Assembly (NCBI GenBank): GCA_900321195.1
Contig: ONVG01000016.1
Location: 1 to 13,909, forward strand
Reading direction: 5' to 3'
Source of the DNA: an uncultured Eubacteriales bacterium
GTDB taxonomy: Bacteria > Bacillota > Clostridia > Oscillospirales > Acutalibacteraceae
DNA length: 13,909 nucleotides
Part shown: piece by piece, positions 1-6,043 of the stretch
Layout of the letters: every line of letters begins with the position of its first letter
Position numbering within the stretch: the first letter of the stretch is position 1
Notes under the pieces: generated by a model
The model's database searches: none
What the model was told of the DNA's origin: nothing
What the model saw: the letters and a program-made list of their open reading frames with translations, nothing else
Translations under genes and position numbers: made by a program

Positions 1-244
1 TTTCAAATATCCCGCCCGATATCGCCGTATTTTCACGAGTATCGGGCGGTTTGTGATATATGTGCGCCGGTTCTTCGGGCGGCTTTTCCTTCGGGACTTC
101 ATTAACGGTATTATGCGGCTGCTTATCAGGCTCTTTGTTGACAGGTCTTTCAGGCGGCTTATTGAACACTGCCGCGCGCCGCTGCATCTCCTGTGTTCTC
201 CTGATAGCCTCCTGCTGCATCCTCTGCATCTCACTGTCAGTCAC
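1..244 (-). CDS. Unrecognised small Pro/Lys/Glu-rich protein, C-terminus outside window
   Basis: The frame stays open from a GTG at 242-244 to the left edge of the window, giving 81 codons of N-terminal sequence. The GTG start is chosen because GGGGAG (254-259) lies 9 nt upstream. The protein begins MTDSEMQRMQQEAIRR, a Gln/Met/Arg-rich stretch likely to be helical. It continues as a low-complexity, proline- and charge-rich segment with PPE, PPD and KPP motifs, probably disordered. No catalytic motif or membrane segment is visible in the part present. It starts 27 nt after the stop of the 272-637 gene, so it is the third gene of the small minus-strand cassette. A perfect 10-bp inverted repeat (12-21 with 40-49) lies inside the coding sequence. 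I do not recognise the family, and the missing C-terminus may hold the informative domain. Confidence 0.7.
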   Translation of the reverse strand, partial: MTDSEMQRMQQEAIRRTQEMQRRAAVFNKPPERPVNKEPDKQPHNTVNEVPKEKPPEEPAHIYHKPPDTRENTAISGGIFE

Positions 245-271
245 ACAAATGCACTCCCCTACATAACAGTA

Positions 272-637
272 TCACAAATTCAGAAAATCAAGACCTGCGC
301 CTTTCAGTACAGGCAAAAGCTTCATTATACCCAAAAGCCGTATAGCACTGTCTATACGTTTTGAGCGTTCATCATGCATGAAAGGCTTCAGCGCCCTGAG
401 AAGTCTTGTGCTGTCATCCTCGCTGTTGACAGACTGCATGAGCGGTGCAAGCTTCATGACTATATTGAGCATTGACGGGTCGGGCATACTGCCTGCCGGC
501 TGAGGTACGCCGACAGGCTTTGTATCAGGCTTTTGCTCGGTATTGCCTGCGCCCAAAAGTCCCGTAAGCTCCTTTATCTGTTCAAGCGCAGAAGGGTCGC
601 TGAGTATCTCGCCTATCTTACGGGACAGATCATCCAT
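272..637 (-). CDS. Conserved-looking hypothetical protein, 121 aa
   Basis: This 121-residue protein has no signal peptide and no clear membrane segment. It has three parts. Residues 1-30 form a helical start (MDDLSRKIGEILSDPSALEQ) ending in ELTGLLG. A Pro/Gly-rich linker covers about 31-53. Residues 54-121 form an amphipathic helical region with MKLAPLM, the polar EDDSTRLLRALKPF motif, and then RIDSAIRLLGIMKLLPVL. From memory, similar small proteins occur in other Clostridia, but I know no assigned function. Its ATG shares one base with the stop of the preceding gene (TAATG at 635-639), which suggests translational coupling. The N-terminal ILSDPS...ELTG pattern echoes ILSDKS...KLTG in that preceding protein, so the two may be distantly related or may pair. 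Confidence 0.8.
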   Translation of the reverse strand: MDDLSRKIGEILSDPSALEQIKELTGLLGAGNTEQKPDTKPVGVPQPAGSMPDPSMLNIVMKLAPLMQSVNSEDDSTRLLRALKPFMHDERSKRIDSAIRLLGIMKLLPVLKGAGLDFLNL

Positions 638-795
638 TATTTATTCTCTCCCGTCAGCTTTTTTAAAAGTGCCTGCGCCTGTGGACTGCTGAGCAGCTTT
701 TCCGTCTGAGACTTGTCGGAAAGAATGCTCTCGACCTTTTTTCTCTGCTCAGGAGAAAGACTCTGAAAAAGCTTATCAACACTGTTCTTATCCAT
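637..795 (-). CDS. Small hypothetical protein, 52 aa
   Basis: This 52-residue helical, charged protein begins MDKNSVDKLFQSLSPEQRKK and ends in KKLTGENK. The frame extends upstream to 867, but the ATG at 793-795 is the better start. A strong AAAGGTGGTGA ribosome site sits just before it, and the upstream extension runs into the divergent gene at 840. The sequence SPEQRKKVESILSD followed by SPQAQALLKKL looks like two short amphipathic helices with no catalytic residues, which would suit a small binding or adaptor protein; that is inference. It is the first gene of a three-gene cassette and overlaps the next start by one base. Only 44 bp separate its start from the divergent phosphoesterase, and I could not identify its promoter with confidence. 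Confidence 0.75.
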   Translation of the reverse strand: MDKNSVDKLFQSLSPEQRKKVESILSDKSQTEKLLSSPQAQALLKKLTGENK

Positions 796-839
796 AATTC
801 TCACCACCTTTAAATAAATATGTACAACAGGAGGTAAAT

Positions 840-1334
840 ATGAAGATATTAGTTTTTTCCGACTCACATCAAAACGAAAATAACATGCGTATAGCTATGA
901 TAAAGCATAAAAAAGCCGAAGCTGTATTTTTCTGCGGCGACGGTCACAGGGATATAGCCGAGATACAAAGACAATTTCCGGACAAGCAATACTTTATCGT
1001 AAGGGGAAACTGTGACTGGAGCGGCGACTATCCGTATCTTCTCACTGTGACGCTCTGCGGAAAGAAGATACTTCTCACACACGGGCATATACAGGGCGTA
1101 AAGCAGGGACTTGAAAGACTCTTTTATTTAGGAAAGCAGGAAAAAGCCGACATAGTTCTTTTCGGACACACACATCATCAGCTAACAACAGCCGAAAGCC
1201 GTATGCTCATAATGAATCCCGGCTCGGTCGGCTTTGGCGGTCAGTACGGACTTATCGACATAGACGAAAAAACAGGAAAAATAACCGCACTCGAATATCC
1301 CGACAGCCAATACGGACCGGTCGTTATAAATTAA
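840..1334 (+). CDS. yfcE: YfcE/MJ0936-family metallophosphoesterase
   Basis: A 164-residue cytoplasmic calcineurin-like phosphoesterase, about the normal length for the YfcE/MJ0936 phosphodiesterase family. The full set of metal-binding motifs is present in order: DSH (8-10), GDGH (33-36), GNCD (56-59), THGH (80-83) and GHTH (109-112), followed by the family NPGS turn (126-129). Family members hydrolyse phosphodiester model substrates with Mn or similar divalent metals, and the physiological substrate is generally unknown. The ATG at 840 follows a GGAGG site at 830-834. Homologues often sit beside the rdgB/HAM1 XTP pyrophosphatase gene; here that neighbour is absent and the gene stands alone, divergent from the small cassette and convergent with the transporter operon. 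The family call is secure, while the substrate is not known. Confidence 0.93.
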   Translation: MKILVFSDSHQNENNMRIAMIKHKKAEAVFFCGDGHRDIAEIQRQFPDKQYFIVRGNCDWSGDYPYLLTVTLCGKKILLTHGHIQGVKQGLERLFYLGKQEKADIVLFGHTHHQLTTAESRMLIMNPGSVGFGGQYGLIDIDEKTGKITALEYPDSQYGPVVIN

Positions 1335-1344
1335 TAAATCAAAA

Positions 1345-1383
1345 AAATCAGGTACGTTTCCAAAACGGAAGCGTACCTGATTT
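1345..1383. terminator. Hairpin terminator between convergent genes
   Basis: A 17-bp stem (1345-1361 with 1367-1383, one G·T wobble, 5-nt loop) lies between the stops of the phosphoesterase gene and the ABC ATPase gene. On the minus strand the stem is followed by TTTTTTGATTTATT, a good U-tract, so it should terminate the transporter operon efficiently. On the plus strand only the TTT within the stem and a short AT run follow, so termination of the phosphoesterase transcript is plausible but weaker. Confidence 0.88.
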
Positions 1384-1386
1384 GAA

Positions 1387-2145
1387 TTATACCGAGAGTT
1401 TTTTGAGGAAGGCTTTTGTTCTTTCGTTCGAGGGATTATCGATAACATCTTTCGGAGCGCCCTGCTCGATTATGTAGCCGCCGTCCATGAATATTACACG
1501 GTCGGAAACGGCTCTTGCAAAGTCTATCTCATGGGTAACAATTACCATAGTCATTTTTTCCTCGGCAAGCTCTTTCATTATCCTGAGTATGCCTGCGGTT
1601 ATTTCAGGGTCGAGAGCAGATGTCGGCTCGTCAAAATAAAGCATATCGGGATTCATAACAAGCGCCCTTGCTATAGCTACACGCTGCTGCTGACCGCCCG
1701 AAAGCTCACAGGGATAGGAATTTATCTTTTCCTCAAGTCCCACCTTTTTGAGTATCTTCATACTTTCTTCAATGACTTCTTCCTTTTCACGCTTGAGAAC
1801 ATGTATAGGCGCATCGGAAACATTTTTAAGTACATTGAAGTGCGGGAAAAGATTGAAATTCTGAAACACAAGGCTGAAATGCTTTTTAGCCTCTTTGAGT
1901 TCATTTTTTGAGGGATATACCGCCCTGCCGTTATTGCTTACGACAACAGGATTTTCACTGTAGCTGAGTTCGCCGTCATCCATAGTTTCCAGAAATGTCG
2001 TGCACCTGAGAAGTGTGGACTTTCCCGAACCCGACGGACCTATGATAGATACTACCTCTCCCTTTTCGACTGTAAGGCTTATGTCTTCAAGCACCTTCCT
2101 GCCGTTAAAGCTTTTGCTTAGATTTTTTATTTCAAGAAGCTTCAT
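1387..2145 (-). CDS. Polar amino acid ABC transporter, ATP-binding protein
   Basis: A 252-residue ABC ATPase of the GlnQ/HisP/TcyN class that powers the importer encoded just upstream. Visible motifs are Walker A GPSGSGKST (36-44), Q-loop FQNFNLFPH (94-102), signature LSGGQQQR (148-155), Walker B with D-loop LYFDEPTSALDP (169-180) and the switch histidine in VTHE (203-206). The FQxFNLFPH sequence is typical of the polar amino acid subfamily. The ATG at 2145 is preferred over an in-frame GTG at 2154, because that GTG lies inside the ribosome site GAGGTGGAG. The gene begins 14 nt after the stop of the fused permease gene. The exact amino acid (Gln, Glu, cystine, Arg or other) cannot be read from this subunit. 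Confidence 0.94.
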   Translation of the reverse strand: MKLLEIKNLSKSFNGRKVLEDISLTVEKGEVVSIIGPSGSGKSTLLRCTTFLETMDDGELSYSENPVVVSNNGRAVYPSKNELKEAKKHFSLVFQNFNLFPHFNVLKNVSDAPIHVLKREKEEVIEESMKILKKVGLEEKINSYPCELSGGQQQRVAIARALVMNPDMLYFDEPTSALDPEITAGILRIMKELAEEKMTMVIVTHEIDFARAVSDRVIFMDGGYIIEQGAPKDVIDNPSNERTKAFLKKLSV

Positions 2146-2159
2146 TTTCTCCACCTCGT

Positions 2160-3719
2160 TTACTTATAATAGCTGAGTTTCTTTTCTATGCGTGACATAA
2201 CGAATGCAACGATAAAGTTGAATACATAATAGAAAAGTCCTGCTGCGAAAAGCGGTATGATATTTGTCTGAGCTGCGGCTATCTGTTTTGCGATAGTAAA
2301 TATTTCGGTATATGCAAGAACGAATGCAAGTGAGGTATCCTTTACAAGAGTTATTATTTCATTAGTAACAGGCGGCAGAACATGCTTTACCATCTGCGGG
2401 AAAATTATCTTGCGGAAGGTCTGAGCGTTTGAATATCCCAGAATCGAAGCAGCCTCTCTCTGACCGTTTGGTACAGCTTGTATTCCTGCTCTGAATATCT
2501 CTGCGAAGTAAGCCGCATAGTTAAGCGAGAAGCCGATTATTACCGCATAGAAACGATAACCCTTTCCAAGCTCCCAGCCAAAAATATAATAAGGGCCGTA
2601 GCAAACCACAAGGAGCTGGAGCATGAGCGGCGTACCTCTTATTATGGAGATATACAGCTTTGCTATCATCTGTATTATCTTAAATCTTGACATTCTTATG
2701 AATGTAAGGAGAAGTCCGAGCGGCATTGAGAACAAAAGTGTCAGAACGAATATAAGTATGGTGCTTTTCATACCGTCCGCAAGCTGTATGAACATGTCGC
2801 CGAATTTTATTCCGCTGTCATCTGTTTTTTGTGACGAAGAAGAGGTCTCCTCTTTGTCTATGTACTTATCATCAGCGCTGAGACAAACGCTTGTTTCAAG
2901 ATTCCACTTTTTAGCTATTTCATCGAATGTACCGTCAGACTTCATATCAAAAAGTATTTCCTGAACCTTGTCACGAAGAGTATCATTTCCAAGCTTAAAG
3001 CCGATACCGTATTTTTCGCTTGATACCTTTTCTTCAAGAATGCGGAATTTGTCGCCTCTCTTTGCTGTCTGATAGTTAGCAATGCCTACATCCATGCATA
3101 TAGCCTGAACCATTCCGCTTTCAAGGTTAAGAAAAGCGCTGTTATAGTCGGCAGTCTGCTGAAGCTCTGCAAAAGACTTTGCAAGCTTTTTGTTTTCGTC
3201 AGTTGCATCCTCACCCGTAAAGGCTGCAAGCGCAGATGAGTCCGCCTGCACAACGACAGTTTTTCCTTCAAGGTCGGAAAGCTTATTTATATCGGAATCC
3301 TTCTTTACTACGACCACCTGTGAATTATCGATATATGGTGTTGACCATGTATATTTGTCCTCACGTCCGTTTATTGTAAAGCCGTTCCAGATACAGTCTA
3401 TCGCGCCGCTGTTCAGCTCCATGTCCTTTGAGTCCCAGTCAATAGGCTGTTTTACAAGCTCCCAGTTGCTGCGCTTGCATACCTCAGCTGCAAGGTCAAG
3501 GTCAAAGCCGACATACTCACCGCTTGCATCCTTGTAGCCGTAAGGCGGAAATTCCGCATCAAAGCCGACAGTAAAGGTCTGTTTTTCGGCATAAGCAGTA
3601 ATCGGCATAAGGCACAGGAACATACTGACTATCATAGAGAATATCAGTGCCGTACCGATAAGACTTCTTATCCGGTTGTTTTTTGCTTTCAAATTCGACA
3701 TTTTTTTATTTTGCCGCAT
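2160..3719 (-). CDS. Amino acid ABC transporter, solute-binding protein fused to permease
   Basis: A 519-residue fusion of a substrate-binding domain and an ABC inner-membrane permease. Residues about 18-44 form a signal-type hydrophobic segment ending in AYA before EKQ, without a lipobox. A family-3 binding domain follows (about 48-272), with FDAEFPPYGY, GFDLDLAAEV and WNGFTI motifs. Next comes a Ser/Asp/Lys-rich linker (about 280-305). The permease domain (about 310-519) has several membrane segments, SIIRGTPLMLQL, and the EAA coupling loop GQREAASILGYS (about 419-430). Such fusions are known from Lactococcus GlnP, so the binding domain is tethered outside the membrane. Start choice is uncertain: the ATG at 3731 abuts the GGAGG, so the ATG at 3719 (12 nt spacing) is preferred. 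One protein supplies both functions; the ATPase gene follows. Confidence 0.92.
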   Translation of the reverse strand: MRQNKKMSNLKAKNNRIRSLIGTALIFSMIVSMFLCLMPITAYAEKQTFTVGFDAEFPPYGYKDASGEYVGFDLDLAAEVCKRSNWELVKQPIDWDSKDMELNSGAIDCIWNGFTINGREDKYTWSTPYIDNSQVVVVKKDSDINKLSDLEGKTVVVQADSSALAAFTGEDATDENKKLAKSFAELQQTADYNSAFLNLESGMVQAICMDVGIANYQTAKRGDKFRILEEKVSSEKYGIGFKLGNDTLRDKVQEILFDMKSDGTFDEIAKKWNLETSVCLSADDKYIDKEETSSSSQKTDDSGIKFGDMFIQLADGMKSTILIFVLTLLFSMPLGLLLTFIRMSRFKIIQMIAKLYISIIRGTPLMLQLLVVCYGPYYIFGWELGKGYRFYAVIIGFSLNYAAYFAEIFRAGIQAVPNGQREAASILGYSNAQTFRKIIFPQMVKHVLPPVTNEIITLVKDTSLAFVLAYTEIFTIAKQIAAAQTNIIPLFAAGLFYYVFNFIVAFVMSRIEKKLSYYK

Positions 3720-3786
3720 ACAAAGCGGCATCCTCCTTTTTTAAAAAATTCTGCTCATACGGAGCATTTTTCCAACACACAAATTT

Positions 3787-3815
3787 ATTATACAATATAA
3801 ACATTTATAAATCAA
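3787..3815 (-). promoter_or_regulatory. Sigma-A-type promoter of the amino acid transporter operon
   Basis: On the minus strand, TTGATT (3815-3810) and a perfect TATAAT (3792-3787) are separated by exactly 17 bp. The predicted start lies near 3780, giving a leader of roughly 60 nt before the fused binding protein/permease. That leader is too short for a T-box or a large riboswitch. Confidence 0.8.
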
Positions 3816-3871
3816 GATGATTATAAAATTCCAGCAAGCTGCCGGTCCCGATTCGCGTTGTCGCTCGCTGC

Positions 3872-3911
3872 GCTCCGCTCTGATTGCAGACCAAACATTT
3901 TATCCACGCGA
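3872..3911. repeat. Direct repeat, copy A (pairs with 4077-4115)
   Basis: This copy contains gctccgctctgattgca, then a divergent middle of 10 bases, then tttatccacgcga. The same two blocks in the same order and spacing (within one base) recur at 4077-4115, about 205 bp away. Neither copy is coding. The arrangement suggests a dispersed intergenic repeat rather than a local slippage product. Confidence 0.7.
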
Positions 3912-3985
3912 AACAAGCTATATGTTAGGTGCGGCAAAGTTTAATGGAAAAAAGAACTTGTAAATTTTGATACAATAGCCGTAAA

Positions 3986-4079
3986 ACGCACCGGATGTGC
4001 GTGCATAGCAGTGTAAGCTAATGCAAAGTAAGCGCGCTTTACCGCGCGTGAACGTAATCGACAGCGGAGGCACTCCGCT
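3986..4079. other. Cluster of three small hairpins in non-coding DNA
   Basis: Three consecutive inverted repeats lie between the two direct-repeat copies. ACGCAC/GTGCGT spans 3986-4002 with a 5-nt loop. GCGCG/CGCGC spans 4032-4047 with a 6-nt loop. AGCGGAG/CTCCGCT spans 4063-4079 with a 3-nt loop. No U-tract follows any of them. They could belong to a structured RNA or to a REP/BIME-like palindromic repeat unit. No promoter for an RNA was found. Confidence 0.45.
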
Positions 4080-4115
4080 CCGCTCTGATTGCAAACCGTA
4101 ACTTTATCCACGCGA
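4077..4115. repeat. Direct repeat, copy B (pairs with 3872-3911)
   Basis: Second copy of the intergenic repeat, with blocks gctccgctctgattgca (4077-4093) and tttatccacgcga (4103-4115). Its left end overlaps the third hairpin at 4063-4079. Outside these blocks the flanks of the two copies diverge. Confidence 0.7.
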
Positions 4116-4222
4116 TTTTTAGTTATTGAAAAAATCTCCGTAATTATTTTACACCAACTAAAATTCCAACATAGAGATCAATTCTATCCGGAAGTTTACT
4201 CGGATGAAACCCTTTTCCTGCG

Positions 4223-4266
4223 AAAAAAGGTACGGCAGCCGTGAATGGGCATACCGTACCTTTTTT
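4223..4266 (-). terminator. Rho-independent terminator of the fab/acc operon
   Basis: A 13-bp stem (4223-4235 with 4254-4266, core GGTACGG/CCGTACC) with an 18-nt loop lies 20 bp beyond the accA stop. On the minus strand the 3' arm ends in a TTTTTT run, so it terminates the fatty acid operon. An equal T run on the plus strand would make it work in both directions, although no plus-strand gene reads into it. Confidence 0.88.
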
Positions 4267-4286
4267 TAATATAAGCTGAATACATA

Positions 4287-5057
4287 TCAGTATTTTCTGA
4301 AACGATTGTAGCGAAGCTCAATGAGCTTCTCCGGAGGTATCTGCTGTTTCTTGTCGAATGTATCGGCAATAAGATTTTTAAGACTGTCGAACATCCTGCT
4401 CTCAATATCCTTAGGCTCTCGGATTATTCTCTCGATAACTCCAAGCTTGAAAAGATCCTGAGATGTAAGCTTCAGACATTCCGATGCTTCCGCAGTCTTG
4501 CTCGAATCCTTCCATAATATGCTTGCGCAGCCTTCGGGAGATATTACCGAATAGATAGCATTTTCAAGCATCCACACCTCGTCCGCAACAGCAAGCGCCA
4601 GCGCACCGCCGCTTCCGCCTTCTCCGATAAGTATGGATAATATAGGCGTTTTCAGAGTCATCATTTCCATAAGGTTCTCGGCAATAGCCTGTCCCTGACC
4701 TCTTTCCTCCGCGCCGATACCGCAGTATGCGCCAGAGGTATCTACAAAGCATATAACAGGTCTGTGGAACTTCTCCGCCTGTTTCATAAGCCTTAAAGCT
4801 TTTCTGTAGCCTTCGGGATGAGCAGAGCCAAAATTGCGCTCCATTCTTTCGTTGAGGTTTCTTCCCTTTTCAAGCCCTATTACAGTAACAGGCTTGCCGT
4901 TAAGCTCGGCTATTCCTCCGATGACTGCCTTGTCATCCGAAAAGCGTCTGTCGCCGTGAAGCTCAAAAAAGCTGTCCCCGAATATCCTTGTTATATAGTC
5001 GATAGAGGTAGGTCTGTCATTGGCTCTTGCCGCCGTTACGCAATCAAACGCACTCAT
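4287..5057 (-). CDS. accA: Acetyl-CoA carboxylase, carboxyltransferase subunit alpha
   Basis: AccA pairs with AccD to form the carboxyltransferase that moves CO2 from carboxybiotin on AccB to acetyl-CoA, giving malonyl-CoA. The 256 residues match the short AccA form of Firmicutes; the E. coli protein is about 319 because of a longer N-terminus. Visible family motifs are ELHGDRRFSDD (32-42), GSAHPEGYRKA (77-87), DTSGAYCGIGAEERGQ (106-121) and the oxyanion loop GEGGSGGA (145-152), then SPEGCASILW. The frame is open upstream to 5111. The ATG at 5057 is preferred because GAGGAGG lies 9 nt before it, and it gives a 14-nt overlap with the end of accD, as expected for coupled partners. It is the last gene of the operon, before the terminator. 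Confidence 0.96.
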   Translation of the reverse strand: MSAFDCVTAARANDRPTSIDYITRIFGDSFFELHGDRRFSDDKAVIGGIAELNGKPVTVIGLEKGRNLNERMERNFGSAHPEGYRKALRLMKQAEKFHRPVICFVDTSGAYCGIGAEERGQGQAIAENLMEMMTLKTPILSILIGEGGSGGALALAVADEVWMLENAIYSVISPEGCASILWKDSSKTAEASECLKLTSQDLFKLGVIERIIREPKDIESRMFDSLKNLIADTFDKKQQIPPEKLIELRYNRFRKY

Positions 5058-5943
5058 TGATCTCAGCCTCCTCATCATTGTTTTCTGTATGAAGTCTGAT
5101 AAGCTTTGCAAGAGTCTGTTTCATATCAGCTCTTTGCACAACTGCATCTATAAAGCCCTTGTCAAGAAGAAATTCTGCTGACTGGAAATCCTTCGGCAGC
5201 TTCTGTCTTATTGTCTGCTCAATGACTCTCGGTCCCGCAAAGGCAATAAGCGCATGTGGCTCTGCAAGGATGATATCGCCCTCCATAGCAAAGCTTGCCG
5301 TAACACCGCCCGTTGTCGGGTCAGTGAGAACGGTTATATAAAGAAGTCCCGCATCACTGTGACGCTTTACAGCGCCGCTCGTCTTAGCCATCTGCATAAG
5401 CGAAAGTATGCCCTCCTGCATTCTTGCTCCGCCTGAAACGGTAAACACAACAACAGGCAGTCTGTTATCGGTCGCATACTCAAAAGCCTTAGTTATCTTT
5501 TCGCCTGTCACAGTACCCATAGAGCCCATCATAAACTGAGAGTTCATAACGGCTATAACACACTTTTCTCCGAAAATCTCGGCAGTACCGGTTATTACCG
5601 ACTCATTCTCACCGCTGTTGAGCTTGGCGCTTTTGAGCTTTCTTGTATAGTCGGGAAAATCGATGATATTAGTCGAGGTCATATCCGCATCCATCTCGCA
5701 GAACGTACCCTCATCTGTGGTCATTTCAATACGCTGTCTTGCAGCTATCCTGAAATGGTAGTTGCATTTCGGACAGACCTTATGATTTTCAACAAGATCC
5801 GACGAAAGAACCGCATTCTTACACACGGGGCATTTTACCCACAGCTCTTCAGGGATATATGGATGATTTTCCGCAAATTCACCCTGACTTTCAAGCTCAT
5901 TTTTCGGTTTAAGAAAATTAAATAGCATATCCTTTGTACTCAA
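5044..5943 (-). CDS. accD: Acetyl-CoA carboxylase, carboxyltransferase subunit beta
   Basis: AccD is the beta half of the acetyl-CoA carboxyltransferase. A four-cysteine zinc ribbon (CPVC at 38-41 and CPKC at 57-60) is followed by the crotonase-like carboxyltransferase domain, with FMMGSMGTVTGEK, SGGARMQEG and TDPTTGGVTASFAM motifs and AGPRVIEQT. The length (about 299 aa) is normal. The start is ambiguous. A TTG at 5943 has AGGTG six bases upstream and is chosen here; a GTG at 5952 has no ribosome site, and an ATG at 5928 has AAAGGA too close. The gene follows accC after a 100-bp gap holding a hairpin, the longest internal gap of the operon. Its last 14 nt overlap accA. Confidence 0.95.
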   Translation of the reverse strand: MSTKDMLFNFLKPKNELESQGEFAENHPYIPEELWVKCPVCKNAVLSSDLVENHKVCPKCNYHFRIAARQRIEMTTDEGTFCEMDADMTSTNIIDFPDYTRKLKSAKLNSGENESVITGTAEIFGEKCVIAVMNSQFMMGSMGTVTGEKITKAFEYATDNRLPVVVFTVSGGARMQEGILSLMQMAKTSGAVKRHSDAGLLYITVLTDPTTGGVTASFAMEGDIILAEPHALIAFAGPRVIEQTIRQKLPKDFQSAEFLLDKGFIDAVVQRADMKQTLAKLIRLHTENNDEEAEINECV

Positions 5944-5992
5944 TGCACACACCTGACCAATCTGTAATTCAAATTATGCACAAAACGGACGA

Positions 5993-6026
5993 ACCCTCAG
6001 TCATACTGTAAGTACAGACAGAGGGT
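5993..6026 (-). other. Intra-operon hairpin between accC and accD
   Basis: ACCCTC (5993-5998) pairs with GAGGGT (6021-6026). The stem continues as GTC/GAC after one A·A mismatch, around a 14-nt loop. On the minus strand no clear U-tract follows, so it is not a convincing terminator. A processing site, RNA-stability element or weak attenuator that sets accD/accA levels is possible. Confidence 0.5.
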
Positions 6027-6043
6027 CGCTCTTGCACACAGCC

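Noticed and set aside
3720..3786. T-box or riboswitch in the amino acid transporter leader
   Set aside because: The predicted leader is only about 60 nt and shows no T-box stem or specifier structure.
3948..3976. Plus-strand promoter for an RNA covering the hairpin cluster
   Set aside because: TACAAT at 3971-3976 is a fair -10 box, but no -35-like sequence lies at the right distance.
4196..4405. Minus-strand frame overlapping the accA 3' end and terminator
   Set aside because: It runs through the terminator hairpin and the conserved C-terminal coding part of accA in another frame, with no start signal.
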